From Enterobacter mori (GTDB taxonomy: Bacteria > Pseudomonadota > Gammaproteobacteria > Enterobacterales > Enterobacteriaceae): 64,000 nt of DNA. Of the stretch, positions 1 through 7,951 are shown piece by piece. Within the stretch, counting starts at the first letter, position 1. Each line of letters begins with the position of its first letter. The stretch is from NCBI RefSeq assembly GCF_025244905.1, contig NZ_CP104285.1, forward strand, positions 558,001 through 622,000, read 5' to 3'. Made by a program: the position numbers and the translations under genes. The notes under the pieces were generated by a model. That model saw only the letters and a list, made by a program, of their open reading frames with translations. It searched no databases and was not told the origin of the DNA.

Positions 1-305
1 TGATGAATGCGGTGGAGGCGATGGCCGAGGTGAAGGATCGCGCCTGTACCATCACCCTCAGCACCGGCAACGCGGACGGAAAAGTGCTCGTTGAGATCGC
101 CGATACCGGGAGCGGCATTGAGCCCGGGCGGCTGGAGCAGATTTTTGACTCGTTCTACTCCACCAAGCCACAGGGGATGGGGATGGGGCTGACCATCAGC
201 GCCAGCATCATCGAGCGCCACTGCGGGAAGCTGAGCGCGCGCCGCCGGGAGCCTTACGGCACGGTGTTCGCGTTTGCGCTGCCGCTGGCGGCGCAGGAAG
301 GGTAA
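1..305 (+). CDS. Sensor histidine kinase, C-terminal ATPase end (partial)
   Basis: Only the last ~100 residues lie in the window; the gene begins upstream. They form the ATP-binding half of a two-component histidine kinase. An N-box (MNAVEAM) starts the fragment, followed by a G1 box (DTGSGIEP), an F-box region (FDSFYSTKP) and a glycine-rich G2 box (GMGMGLTIS). The STKP/GMGMGL pattern is typical of NtrB/FixL-type (HPK4) kinases. The stop codon lies 3 bp from the stop of the convergent FixJ-type response regulator, which is its likely partner. The sensed signal cannot be judged because the N-terminal part is missing. Confidence 0.9.
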   Translation, partial: MNAVEAMAEVKDRACTITLSTGNADGKVLVEIADTGSGIEPGRLEQIFDSFYSTKPQGMGMGLTISASIIERHCGKLSARRREPYGTVFAFALPLAAQEG

Positions 306-308
306 AGG

Positions 309-926
309 TTACTCCGCGGGCTGGCTTTTGGTCAGGCGCTCAACGGCCCTGACCAGCTCGGCAACCGAGCGCACCTGCATTTTCTCCATCACGCGGCGAC
401 GGTGCACCTTCACCGTGATCTCGCTGACGCCCAGTTCGGCGGCAATTTGCTTGTTCAGCATGCCGCTTATCGCCAGCGTGAGCACCTCGTGTTCGCGCGG
501 CGTGAGGGAGAGATGGCGCTGCTTCAGGGCGTAGCGCTCTTTATTGCGCTCGGCATTGTTTTCCGCCAGCTGTAACGCGGACTCAATGGCGTCGATCAGC
601 GCGTTTGATTCGACGGGCTTAGTGAGAAATTCGTACGCGCCGCCTTTGATGGCGCGCACCGACATCGGGATAGTGCCGTGGCCGGTGAGAAAAATAATCG
701 GGATCTCTCGCCCGCTGTCCTTGAGGGCGTCCGCCACGTCAAAACCTGAAATGGCGGGCATTTGCATATCGAGGATCACGCACGACGGCAGATCCTCAAA
801 ACGATGCTGAAGAAACGCCTCTGCCGATGAAAACCCCATGGCGTCTAAATCCGCAGATTCCAGCAGGCCGAGAACGGACTGCCTGACCGCGTCGTCGTCG
901 TCAACCACATACACAATGTGTTCCAT
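309..926 (-). CDS. FixJ/NarL-type response regulator
   Basis: A 205-residue DNA-binding response regulator. Residues 1-120 form a receiver domain with the acidic pocket near D9-D11, phospho-acceptor D53 (ILDMQMP), T81 and K103. Residues ~140-195 form a LuxR/FixJ-type helix-turn-helix (LTPREHEVL ... NKQIAAELGVSEITVKVH). It should be phosphorylated by the kinase whose end lies convergent at 1-305. Tail-to-tail placement of a kinase/regulator pair is less common than co-directional operons. The start at 926 gives the usual MxxIVYVVDDD opening of the family. Its regulon is unknown; the 275 bp upstream gap carries a palindrome that could be an operator. Confidence 0.93.
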   Translation of the reverse strand: MEHIVYVVDDDDAVRQSVLGLLESADLDAMGFSSAEAFLQHRFEDLPSCVILDMQMPAISGFDVADALKDSGREIPIIFLTGHGTIPMSVRAIKGGAYEFLTKPVESNALIDAIESALQLAENNAERNKERYALKQRHLSLTPREHEVLTLAISGMLNKQIAAELGVSEITVKVHRRRVMEKMQVRSVAELVRAVERLTKSQPAE

Positions 927-1201
927 TCACTGCCCCGGTGCTGAGTTAACTGTCGAGAATATAAACACGTCTCTTCACGTAAGAGACTGTTTCTGCTGAC
1001 TTTCATCTTAACACATTAAATATCATTATCATTTAACAATATGATAACCGTATGAAGAGGAAGTATAGCGAGTCGTTGCCGATTGGTGTGCGGTTTGCCC
1101 GGGTCGTCTTCATCATTGTCTTCGCGCTTTGTCTCTGAGGACTTTACCCCGTAAAACAGGCTACACTCTGGTTTTGAGCGCTAAATGCTGAGGACATAAC
1201 A
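927..1201. promoter_or_regulatory. Intergenic region with inverted repeat and Fur-box-like motif
   Basis: This 275 bp gap separates the divergent response regulator and the ClpP paralogue and must hold both promoters. A perfect 7 bp inverted repeat (GTCTCTT/AAGAGAC, 5 bp spacer) lies at 969-987, about 45 bp upstream of the regulator start. An AT-rich stretch at about 1019-1047 includes TATCATTATCATTT, whose reverse complement resembles a Fur 6-mer array, and a nearby ATGATA. Neither site is proven. No gene is seen. Confidence 0.35.
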
Positions 1202-1804
1202 ATGCACTACACACTGAAAGAGAGCGACAAGGAAAAAGCGGAAGGGTCAAACGGCGCGGGCGCTCTGCAGCAAAAACTGCTGGAGTCTCGTTCGATTGTG
1301 ATCTCCGGTGAGATTAACCAGGAGCTGGCGCAGAAAGTGATCACCCAGATGATCCTGCTGCAAAGCGTCAGCAACGATCCGATCAAGCTGTACATCAACA
1401 GCCAGGGCGGCCACGTGGAAGCGGGCGATACCATTCACGACTTCATCAAATTCATCCGCCCGGACGTGCACGTCATCGGCACCGGCTGGGTGGCGAGCGC
1501 CGGGATCACCATCTTCCTGGCCGCGAAAAAAGAGCACCGCTACTCGCTGCCAAATACCCGCTTTATGATCCACCAGCCGCTGGGCGGCGTGCGCGGTCAG
1601 GCGACGGATATTGAGATCGAAGCGCGCGAGATCATCCGCATGCTGGATCGCGTGAACAAGCTGATCGCTGACGCCACCGGCCAGCCGCTGGAGAAAGTGA
1701 AAAAAGACACCGACCGCAACTTCTGGATGTCACCGGCGGAAGCGCTGGACTACGGTATCGTGGGTAAACTGATTACCCATTATGACGAGCTGAAGCTGGA
1801 TTAA
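1202..1804 (+). CDS. ClpP-family serine protease paralogue, stand-alone
   Basis: This 200-residue protein has the whole ClpP fold: a PIKLYINSQGG strand, the GWVASAG nucleophile elbow with S99, and catalytic H124 (FMIHQP). In ungapped alignment with E. coli ClpP around DT-R, the position of the third catalytic residue (Asp) is N173 (DTDRNFW). The S-H-N arrangement is known from Listeria ClpP1. No Clp ATPase gene is adjacent, so it would need ClpA/ClpX from elsewhere or would act with housekeeping ClpP. It lacks a long N-terminal propeptide. It is a single gene between a response regulator and roxA, followed by a REP sequence. ClpP-family membership is certain; activity and partner are not. Confidence 0.93.
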   Translation: MHYTLKESDKEKAEGSNGAGALQQKLLESRSIVISGEINQELAQKVITQMILLQSVSNDPIKLYINSQGGHVEAGDTIHDFIKFIRPDVHVIGTGWVASAGITIFLAAKKEHRYSLPNTRFMIHQPLGGVRGQATDIEIEAREIIRMLDRVNKLIADATGQPLEKVKKDTDRNFWMSPAEALDYGIVGKLITHYDELKLD

Positions 1805-1822
1805 GGTTTTATCGCCGTGTTG

Positions 1823-1857
1823 TGTCGGGTGGCGGCTTCGCCTTACCCGACCTACGC
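1823..1857. repeat. REP element (single)
   Basis: One REP-type palindrome (GTCGGGTGGCGGC ... TTACCCGAC followed by CTACGC) sits just after the ClpP paralogue. It matches the head and tail sequences of the paired REP elements found at many other gene ends in this window. It probably protects mRNA 3' ends or attenuates transcription. Confidence 0.8.
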
Positions 1858-1939
1858 GTGCTGGTTTGACCCATGACAAGTTCCCCCTCTGCCTTCTTGC
1901 CTATAATCGCGCCTGTTTCCCCTCTCACTGGTGCTACCC

Positions 1940-3061
1940 ATGGCGTATCAACTGAACCTGAACTGGCCGGAATTTCTTGAGAAATACTGGCAAAAACAAC
2001 CCGTAGTGCTGAAAAATGCCTTCCCGAATTTTGTCGACCCGATTACTCCGGACGAGCTGGCAGGCCTGGCGATGGAGCCGGAAGTCGATAGCCGTCTGGT
2101 GAGCCATTTCAACGGCAAATGGCAGGCCAGCAATGGTCCGTTTGAGCACTTTGACGATCTGGGCGAAACCGGCTGGTCGCTGCTGGCGCAGGCGGTGAAC
2201 CACTGGCATATGCCCGCCGCGGAGCTGGTGCGTCCGTTCCGCGTCCTGCCGGACTGGCGTTTGGATGACCTGATGATCTCCTTCTCGGTGCCGGGCGGCG
2301 GCGTGGGTCCGCATATCGATCAGTACGACGTGTTTATCATTCAGGGGATGGGTAGCCGCCGCTGGCGCGTGGGCGACAAGCTGCCGATGCGTCAGTTCTG
2401 CCCGCACCCGGCGCTGCTGCATGTTGATCCGTTCGAGCCGATCATCGACGAAGATCTGGCCCCGGGCGATATCCTCTACATTCCGCCAGGATTCCCGCAC
2501 GACGGCTTTACCCATGAAACGGCGCTCAACTACTCCGTCGGTTTCCGCGGGCCGAACGGTCGCGATCTGATCAGCAGCTTCGCCGACTACGCGCTGGAAA
2601 ACGATCTGGGCGGCGAGCACTACAGCGATCCGGATCTGACCTGCCGCGAACACCCGGGCCGCGTGGAGCAGTACGAGCTCGATCGCATTCGTCAGATGAT
2701 GATCGACATGATCGGCAAGCCGGATGATTTCACAAAATGGTTTGGCAGCTTTGTCTCCACGCCGCGTCACGAGCTGGATATCGCCGCCGCCGAGCCGCCG
2801 TATTCCGCAGAAGAGGTGCTGGATGCGCTGCAAGGGGGCGAAACGCTGTCTCGCCTGAGCGGGCTGCGCGTGCTGAACATCAACGGCAGCTTCTTTATTA
2901 ACAGCGAACAGCTGGAAACGGCGGATGTGAACGGGGCGGACGCGCTGTGCCGCTACACCGAACTCGGTCAGGCCGAGCTGGGCGATGCGCTGAAAAACCC
3001 GGCGTTTGTGGACGAGCTGACCGGTTTGATTAACCAGGGGTACTGGTACTTCGACGAGTAG
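1940..3061 (+). CDS. roxA: 50S ribosomal protein L16 3-hydroxylase (JmjC oxygenase)
   Basis: Homologue of E. coli YcfD/RoxA, a 2-oxoglutarate- and Fe(II)-dependent cupin oxygenase that hydroxylates an arginine of ribosomal protein L16. Starting at the ATG at 1940 (MAYQLNLNWPEF) gives 373 residues, the same length as E. coli RoxA; an upstream in-frame ATG at 1931 is less likely. The JmjC core carries the HxD iron motif (PHIDQYD, near residues 125-127) and a downstream His (PPGFPHDGF, near 187). A C-terminal winged-helix region follows. In E. coli the gene sits near phoQ, so this location differs. Both flanks carry REP sequences. Confidence 0.95.
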   Translation: MAYQLNLNWPEFLEKYWQKQPVVLKNAFPNFVDPITPDELAGLAMEPEVDSRLVSHFNGKWQASNGPFEHFDDLGETGWSLLAQAVNHWHMPAAELVRPFRVLPDWRLDDLMISFSVPGGGVGPHIDQYDVFIIQGMGSRRWRVGDKLPMRQFCPHPALLHVDPFEPIIDEDLAPGDILYIPPGFPHDGFTHETALNYSVGFRGPNGRDLISSFADYALENDLGGEHYSDPDLTCREHPGRVEQYELDRIRQMMIDMIGKPDDFTKWFGSFVSTPRHELDIAAAEPPYSAEEVLDALQGGETLSRLSGLRVLNINGSFFINSEQLETADVNGADALCRYTELGQAELGDALKNPAFVDELTGLINQGYWYFDE

Positions 3062-3071
3062 TGCTGCCTGT

Positions 3072-3146
3072 TGCCCGGTGGCGCTGCGCTTACCGGGCCT
3101 ACAACGGCAAGAACGTAGGCCGGGTAAGGCGAAGCCGCCACCCGGC
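3072..3146. repeat. Paired REP elements (BIME)
   Basis: Two REP palindromes in opposite orientation (GCCCGGTGGCGCTGCGC and GGCGAAGCCGCCACCCGGC) fill the gap between the convergent ends of roxA and the yjiR homologue. They are likely to form bidirectional stem-loops in both transcripts. Confidence 0.85.
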
Positions 3147-3152
3147 AAAACA

Positions 3153-4568
3153 CTACTCCTCCATCGCAATCACAATCGCTTCACCCATTTTCTTCAACGC
3201 CTCGCGATTTTTCTCCGTCGGCGGCAGCGCCACGTTGATCCGCAGACAGTTGCGGTACTTCCCGGAGGCGGAAAACAGCGACCCGGCCGCGGCCTGGATC
3301 TTCAGCCGACACAGCTGCTTGCTGACGCACACCATGTCGACCTTCTCCGGCAGCTCCACCCACAGCAGGAAGCTGCCCTGGGGGCGCGTGACGCAAATCT
3401 CTGCCGGAAAATACTGCCGCACCCAGCAGGTATAGGTCTCCATATTCTGCTGGTAAATCTGGCGCATACGGCGCACGTGGCGATGGTAATGCCCGTCGCG
3501 AATAAACGCCGCTACCGCCATCTGCGTGCCCGGCACGTTAAACCCGCCCGCGGCGTATTTCATGTGCATCACCCGGTCGTAATAGCGCCCCGGCACAATC
3601 CAGCCGACGCGCAGGCCCGGCGCCACGGTTTTGGTAAACGAGCTGCAGAGGATCACGCGGCCGTCGATATCCATCGAATGAATGGTGCGCGGACGCGGGT
3701 ACTCCGCCGCCAGCTCGCCGTAAATGTCATCCTCCACGATCACGATATCGTGCCGCTGGGCCAGGGCTAAAACCTGTTTTTTCCGTGCTTCCGGCATGAT
3801 AAACCCGAGCGGGTTATTGCAGTTGGGCACCAGGATCACCGCCTTGATCGGCCACTGCTCCAGCGCCAGCTCTAACGCCTCGATGCTGATCCCGGTTTCG
3901 GGATCGGTGGGAATTTCAATCGCCTTGATGTCAAACCCGCGCAGCATCTGCATGGTGCCGTGAAACGACGGCGACTCCACCGCCACGATGTCTCCCGGTT
4001 TGCACACCGACAGCAGGGCGATCGACAGCGCGCCGTGGCAGCCGTTGGTGATGACAATCTCGTTCGCTGCAACGGTGGAGCCACCGTCCAGCATCAGACG
4101 CGCGATCTGCTCGCGCAGCTCCAGGCGGCCGTCAAGCACGTCATAGCTCAGCATCTCGGCAGGATTATGCTGCGCGATGCGGCTCATCTCGCGCCACAGC
4201 GGCTTCAGGCTAGGCTGGTTAATATCCGGCGAGCCGCCGCCAAACGAAATCATCTCTTTGTCGGCGCGGGCGTCCAGCAGCATCATCACCTCATCCCACT
4301 GGGTGACGTCCACGGGGCGCTGCACCGGGCGCGTCATGGCCGGAACCGGCGGCTGGGCTTTGCGTTTAGAGACAAAATAGCCGGAGCGCGGCTGAGGCGT
4401 GATCAGCTGGAGGTTTTCGAGGATTTGATAGGCCTGCTGTATGGTGCTGATGCTCACGCCGTGCTCCTGGCTCAGCGTGCGTATCGACGGCAGACGTTCG
4501 CCGCTGCGATACAGCCCTTGTTCAATGCGTTCTGCCAGAAGGTTGGCGAGATGTTGATAGCGCGTCAT
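3153..4568 (-). CDS. yjiR: MocR-family regulator (GntR HTH fused to aminotransferase), YjiR
   Basis: A 471-residue MocR-type regulator, closely similar along its length to E. coli YjiR (470 residues). Residues 1-70 are a GntR winged helix (RLPSIRTLSQEHGVSISTIQQAYQ). Residues ~100-470 are a type I aminotransferase fold with D280 (VEDDIYGE) and the PLP lysine K313 (SSFTKTVAPGLR). Such proteins use bound PLP to sense amino compounds rather than to catalyse. It is divergent from yjiS, as in E. coli. Repeated TACAG/CTGTA motifs in the intervening gap are candidate operator sites. Confidence 0.95.
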   Translation of the reverse strand: MTRYQHLANLLAERIEQGLYRSGERLPSIRTLSQEHGVSISTIQQAYQILENLQLITPQPRSGYFVSKRKAQPPVPAMTRPVQRPVDVTQWDEVMMLLDARADKEMISFGGGSPDINQPSLKPLWREMSRIAQHNPAEMLSYDVLDGRLELREQIARLMLDGGSTVAANEIVITNGCHGALSIALLSVCKPGDIVAVESPSFHGTMQMLRGFDIKAIEIPTDPETGISIEALELALEQWPIKAVILVPNCNNPLGFIMPEARKKQVLALAQRHDIVIVEDDIYGELAAEYPRPRTIHSMDIDGRVILCSSFTKTVAPGLRVGWIVPGRYYDRVMHMKYAAGGFNVPGTQMAVAAFIRDGHYHRHVRRMRQIYQQNMETYTCWVRQYFPAEICVTRPQGSFLLWVELPEKVDMVCVSKQLCRLKIQAAAGSLFSASGKYRNCLRINVALPPTEKNREALKKMGEAIVIAMEE

Positions 4569-4744
4569 GCTGTATCCTTTGTTTTCACCATACAGATTGT
4601 AAAACCAGTACAGATTGCCGTAAAAAACGGCATGCAGATACTGTTTTAGCGGATCTGTATGGTAAACAAAAGGTGTTTTTGAGTCTGTATTGCACTGGCC
4701 GATTTCCAGGATGATAACCCCACTGGTACAGTGAGGAGAGCATC
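4569..4744. promoter_or_regulatory. yjiR-yjiS divergent promoter region with TACAG/CTGTA repeats
   Basis: The gap contains two direct copies of TACAGATTG (4591-4599 and 4609-4617, 18 bp apart). A larger imperfect inverted repeat pairs CTTTGTTTTCACCATACAGAT (about 4577-4597) with ATCTGTATGGTAAACAAAAG (about 4653-4672). A further CTGTAT follows near 4684. MocR proteins typically bind repeated half-sites, so these probably mediate autoregulation by YjiR and control of yjiS. This is inferred from spacing and location only. Confidence 0.5.
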
Positions 4745-4906
4745 ATGGAATTCTACGAGAATCGTTCAAAACGTCCGTTCGTCGTGTTTGTCTGGATCGG
4801 CAAAACGATCTGCAACTGGTATCGCATCAACCGTACCCGCCGCATATTGAGCCAGATGAGCGACGAGCAGCTCAGGGATGTCGGGTTATCGCGGCATGAT
4901 GTATGA
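4745..4906 (+). CDS. yjiS: DUF1127 small protein, YjiS-like
   Basis: A 53-residue arginine-rich protein starting MEFYENRSKRPF. The C-terminal half carries the DUF1127 pattern R-R-x-L-x-x-M-S-D-x-x-L-x-D-x-G-L (RRILSQMSDEQLRDVGLSRHDV). E. coli YjiS is about the same length, has the same start and the same divergent position next to yjiR. DUF1127 proteins in other bacteria bind RNA or take part in phosphate and carbon metabolism; the role of YjiS is unknown. A GAGGAG ribosome binding site lies about 6 bp upstream. Confidence 0.85.
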   Translation: MEFYENRSKRPFVVFVWIGKTICNWYRINRTRRILSQMSDEQLRDVGLSRHDV

Positions 4907-4917
4907 GCCACATCATC

Positions 4918-4988
4918 GCCCGGTGGCGCTACGCTTACCGGGCCTACGGGATCGAGTAGGCCGGGTAAGGCGCAGCCGCCACCCGGCG
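4918..4988. repeat. Paired REP elements (BIME)
   Basis: Two inverted REP palindromes (GCCCGGTGGCGCTACGC ... and ... GGCGCAGCCGCCACCCGGC) separate the 3' ends of yjiS and the following MocR gene, which converge here. Confidence 0.85.
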
Positions 4989-4992
4989 ATGT

Positions 4993-6381
4993 TCAGCGCA
5001 ACAGCTCAAACGTCTGCCGCTTTGGCCTTTCCAGCAGCTCAACCGCCTCCTGATACGACCGCACGTTGTTATAGCCCATCACCAGCCCGTAGCGTTTGCC
5101 CGACCCGCGATACCACTCCGAAAGCGCATTGACCTGCAGCTGCTGTTCCTGCCAGCAGCGCGCCACTTCCCGGTCACGGCTTCCTTTGGTCAGGAACGCC
5201 ACGATATGCATCCCACCGTCGTTCTGCTCGGTGAAAAACAGGTCGCCATACACCTCGCGCAGGGCGGCAATCATCCAGTCGCGGCGGGTCTGATACAGCG
5301 CGCGCATTTTTTTCAGGTGCCGGAAAAAATGTCCTTCGTTGAGAAACGCGGTGAGGATCTTTTGCGTCAGCACCGGCTGGCCGCTGGTGGTGATGTCCGC
5401 GCAGTCGGTAAAGGCGCCGACGGTGCTGGCGGGCATCACCACGTAGCCCATGCGCAGCGACGGCATGATAGTTTTACTGAAGGTACCCATAAAAATCACC
5501 CGGTCGTGCCGATCGAGGCTTTTCAGCGATGGCAGCACCTTGCGGGTGTAGTGAAACTCTCCGTCATAATCGTCTTCGATAATCCACGCCTCGTTCTGGC
5601 TGGCCCAGTCGAGCAGCTGCTGTTTACGCGGCAGGGAGAGGGTGACCGCCAGCGGGCTCTGGTGCGACGGGGTGACGATGGCAAAACGGGCGTCGCGATG
5701 GTGACGAAGCAGGTATTCCGTGTCGATGCCGCTGCGATCGACCGGCACCGTGTGCAGCCGCGGCACGATCCGCTTGAGCAGCTGCTGACCCATAAAGTAG
5801 CCCGGATCCTCAAACACCACCTTGTCGCTGCGGCTGGCAAGGGTGTCGAGGATCAGCCGCAGGCTGCCGCTGTAGCCGCTGGTGATCAGCACCTGTTCGG
5901 CGCTGCAGGACAGCCCGCGCGAGATGTTGAGATAGCGGGCGATGGCCTGGCGCAGCGGATACCAGCCCAGAACAGGCGGATTGAGCATCTCCTCCTGACG
6001 CATGGCGCGCGTCGCCTGGCCCGCCAGCAGCAGCCATTTTTTATACGGAAAGCTGTCGAGGGCCGGGATGCCGGGGCGCAGAAACCCCGCTCGCTCGCGC
6101 TGGCTGATGAGCGATGCCGGAAGCGTACCGGTGGGCTGTTCCGCAGGGGCAGCTTTATCCGGCAACAGTAAATCCGGGTTGACCCGCGTGCCGCGCGCCC
6201 CCTGGCTCACCAGATACCCTTCACCCGTCAGAATGGCATAGGCCGTTTCGACGGTTTTACGCGCCACCTTCAGCTCTTCCGCCAGCACGCGGATGGCGGG
6301 TACCTTATCGCCCGGCTTCAGCACGCCGCGCGAGATGTTGTCGCGATAGCGGGAATAAATCTCGTGATAGCCCGGCTTCAT
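4993..6381 (-). CDS. MocR-family regulator (GntR HTH plus aminotransferase fold)
   Basis: A 462-residue MocR protein, the second within 2 kb but only distantly related to YjiR. Residues 1-70 form a GntR winged helix (KVPAIRVLAEELKVARKTVETAYAIL). Residues ~100-440 form the aminotransferase-like domain with D270-D271-Y272 (IIEDDYDGEF) and PLP lysine K303 (GTFSKTIMPSLRMGY). It resembles the PdxR/GabR class. It is divergent from the carboxymuconolactone-decarboxylase-like gene that starts 101 bp away, which is its most likely target. The effector is unknown. Confidence 0.93.
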   Translation of the reverse strand: MKPGYHEIYSRYRDNISRGVLKPGDKVPAIRVLAEELKVARKTVETAYAILTGEGYLVSQGARGTRVNPDLLLPDKAAPAEQPTGTLPASLISQRERAGFLRPGIPALDSFPYKKWLLLAGQATRAMRQEEMLNPPVLGWYPLRQAIARYLNISRGLSCSAEQVLITSGYSGSLRLILDTLASRSDKVVFEDPGYFMGQQLLKRIVPRLHTVPVDRSGIDTEYLLRHHRDARFAIVTPSHQSPLAVTLSLPRKQQLLDWASQNEAWIIEDDYDGEFHYTRKVLPSLKSLDRHDRVIFMGTFSKTIMPSLRMGYVVMPASTVGAFTDCADITTSGQPVLTQKILTAFLNEGHFFRHLKKMRALYQTRRDWMIAALREVYGDLFFTEQNDGGMHIVAFLTKGSRDREVARCWQEQQLQVNALSEWYRGSGKRYGLVMGYNNVRSYQEAVELLERPKRQTFELLR

Positions 6382-6482
6382 GTCCTACCTCATTTCACGC
6401 TTTTTGTATCTTTTTACTATGTCATGAACGGCGTAGATTTGCCGCATCGCACGGCACATGCCGCACAAAAAGAGGAAAGACA

Positions 6483-6962
6483 ATGAGCACTCGCGTCAAC
6501 CACCATAAAGTTACACCTGCCCTCGCCAACGCCCTGTCCGCCCTGAGCATGGAGGTGGCAAAAACCTCCATTGACCCGGCGCTGAAGCACCTGATCGACA
6601 TTCGCGTGTCGCAGCTGAACGGCTGCACCTTCTGCCTGGATATGCACTCGAAAGAGGCCAAAATTGCCGGCGAGCGCGAGCTGCGCCTGTACCATCTTGC
6701 GGCCTGGCGCGAGTCCCCGCTGTTCAGCGCCCGTGAGAAAGCCGCGCTGGCCTTCACCGAAGCGCTGACCCAGATTGGCGTTCACGGCGTGAGCGACGCG
6801 CTGTACCGCAGCGTGGCGGAGCACTTCTCGGACGTTGAGATTTCAGAGCTGAACTTCGCCATCGTGGCGATCAACGCCTGGAACCGTCTGGGGATAACCT
6901 CCCGCATGGCGCCCGGCTCGCTGGACGCGGCTTACGGGCTGAATAAGGCTAACCTGGAATAA
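6483..6962 (+). CDS. Carboxymuconolactone decarboxylase / AhpD-like protein
   Basis: A 159-residue protein of the AhpD-like superfamily. It carries the family motif C-x-x-C-x-x-x-H (C48-T-F-C51-L-D-M-H55) that in AhpD-type proteins gives disulfide reductase or peroxidase activity. The family is mostly helical and cytoplasmic. An AGAGGAAAG ribosome binding site precedes the ATG. It is transcribed divergently from a MocR regulator, an arrangement often seen for this family, so regulation by that protein is likely. Its last 14 bp overlap the convergent LysR gene. The substrate is unknown; despite the family name, no muconolactone genes are nearby. Confidence 0.9.
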   Translation: MSTRVNHHKVTPALANALSALSMEVAKTSIDPALKHLIDIRVSQLNGCTFCLDMHSKEAKIAGERELRLYHLAAWRESPLFSAREKAALAFTEALTQIGVHGVSDALYRSVAEHFSDVEISELNFAIVAINAWNRLGITSRMAPGSLDAAYGLNKANLE

Positions 6963-7851
6963 TCCCGCGCTCGCGGATCATCGCCACCAGCGCCCGCAGT
7001 CCCGGCGGAACGTGGCGATGGCCGGGGTAATACAGGCGCAGCCCGGCAAACGGCTGCGCCCAGTCGTTTAAGACGCTCACCAGCTCACCGCTTTTCAGCT
7101 CGTCCTGAATATAGAGTTCCGGTAAAAATCCCACCCCTAACCCCGCTTTTACGGCGCGGATCGAGGCAAAGAGATCGGACGTCGCAAAGCGCGGCGGCAC
7201 GGCAAGCGCGTACGTTTCACCCCGACGCGCCAGCTCCCAGCGGTAGATCCCGCCGTGGGCCATGCGCATGCCGATCCCCTGGTACTGCAGCAGATCGTCC
7301 GGCGTTTGCGGAGTGCCGTGACGGGCAAAATAGTCCGGCGTGGCGGTGACAAGCTGGCGGATATCGCCGGTTAGCGGCACGGCGATCATGTCCTGCGGGA
7401 CGGACTCTTCGAGACGGATCCCCGCGTCATAGCCTTCCGCGACGATGTCGATCATCCTCGCTTCGCTTACCGTTTCCACGCGCATCTTCGGGTAGCGGAT
7501 CATAAAGTCGATCAGCAGCTGGTCCAGAAACAGGGTGCCGATATGGTTTGGCACGTTCAGACGCAGCGTGCCGGCGGGTTCCCCTGTTTCGCTGTGGATC
7601 TCCTCCCCGGCGAGACGGATCTCCTGCAACGCCGGGCCGATACGCGCCACGTAGCGCTGTCCGGCGTCGGTGAGCGCCACGCTGCGGGTGGTGCGGTTAA
7701 AGAGGCGGGTATCAAGGCGGCTCTCCAGCCCGGCGATGGCGTTGCTCACCGCCGTGGCGGACATCCCAAGCTCCTGCGCCGCACCGCGAAAGCTGCCGCG
7801 CCGCACGACGGCCATCACCACTTCCAGCTCTGTCAGACCTGAACGATGCAT
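6949..7851 (-). CDS. LysR-family transcriptional regulator
   Basis: A 300-residue LysR-type regulator. The N-terminal winged helix (about residues 1-60; GSFRGAAQELGMSATAVSNAIAGLE and RLFNRTTRSVALT) is followed by a periplasmic-binding-protein-like effector domain. It resembles the CrgA/AaeR-like subgroup. It is divergent from an aldehyde dehydrogenase that begins 100 bp away and is the obvious target. Its 3' end overlaps the AhpD-like gene by 14 bp in antisense orientation. Confidence 0.93.
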   Translation of the reverse strand: MHRSGLTELEVVMAVVRRGSFRGAAQELGMSATAVSNAIAGLESRLDTRLFNRTTRSVALTDAGQRYVARIGPALQEIRLAGEEIHSETGEPAGTLRLNVPNHIGTLFLDQLLIDFMIRYPKMRVETVSEARMIDIVAEGYDAGIRLEESVPQDMIAVPLTGDIRQLVTATPDYFARHGTPQTPDDLLQYQGIGMRMAHGGIYRWELARRGETYALAVPPRFATSDLFASIRAVKAGLGVGFLPELYIQDELKSGELVSVLNDWAQPFAGLRLYYPGHRHVPPGLRALVAMIRERGIIPG

Positions 7852-7951
7852 AGATTATCCTGAAAATCGAAACAACCCTTGCAGCATAGCGTGGATTATC
7901 GCAACGGAGAAGCCGTGTCAGACTGAGCCCATACAGCCTGAGGAGGGTTAT

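Noticed and set aside
1934..3169. 411-codon open frame antisense to roxA
   Set aside because: Runs through roxA and REP sequence; composition is typical of a shadow frame.
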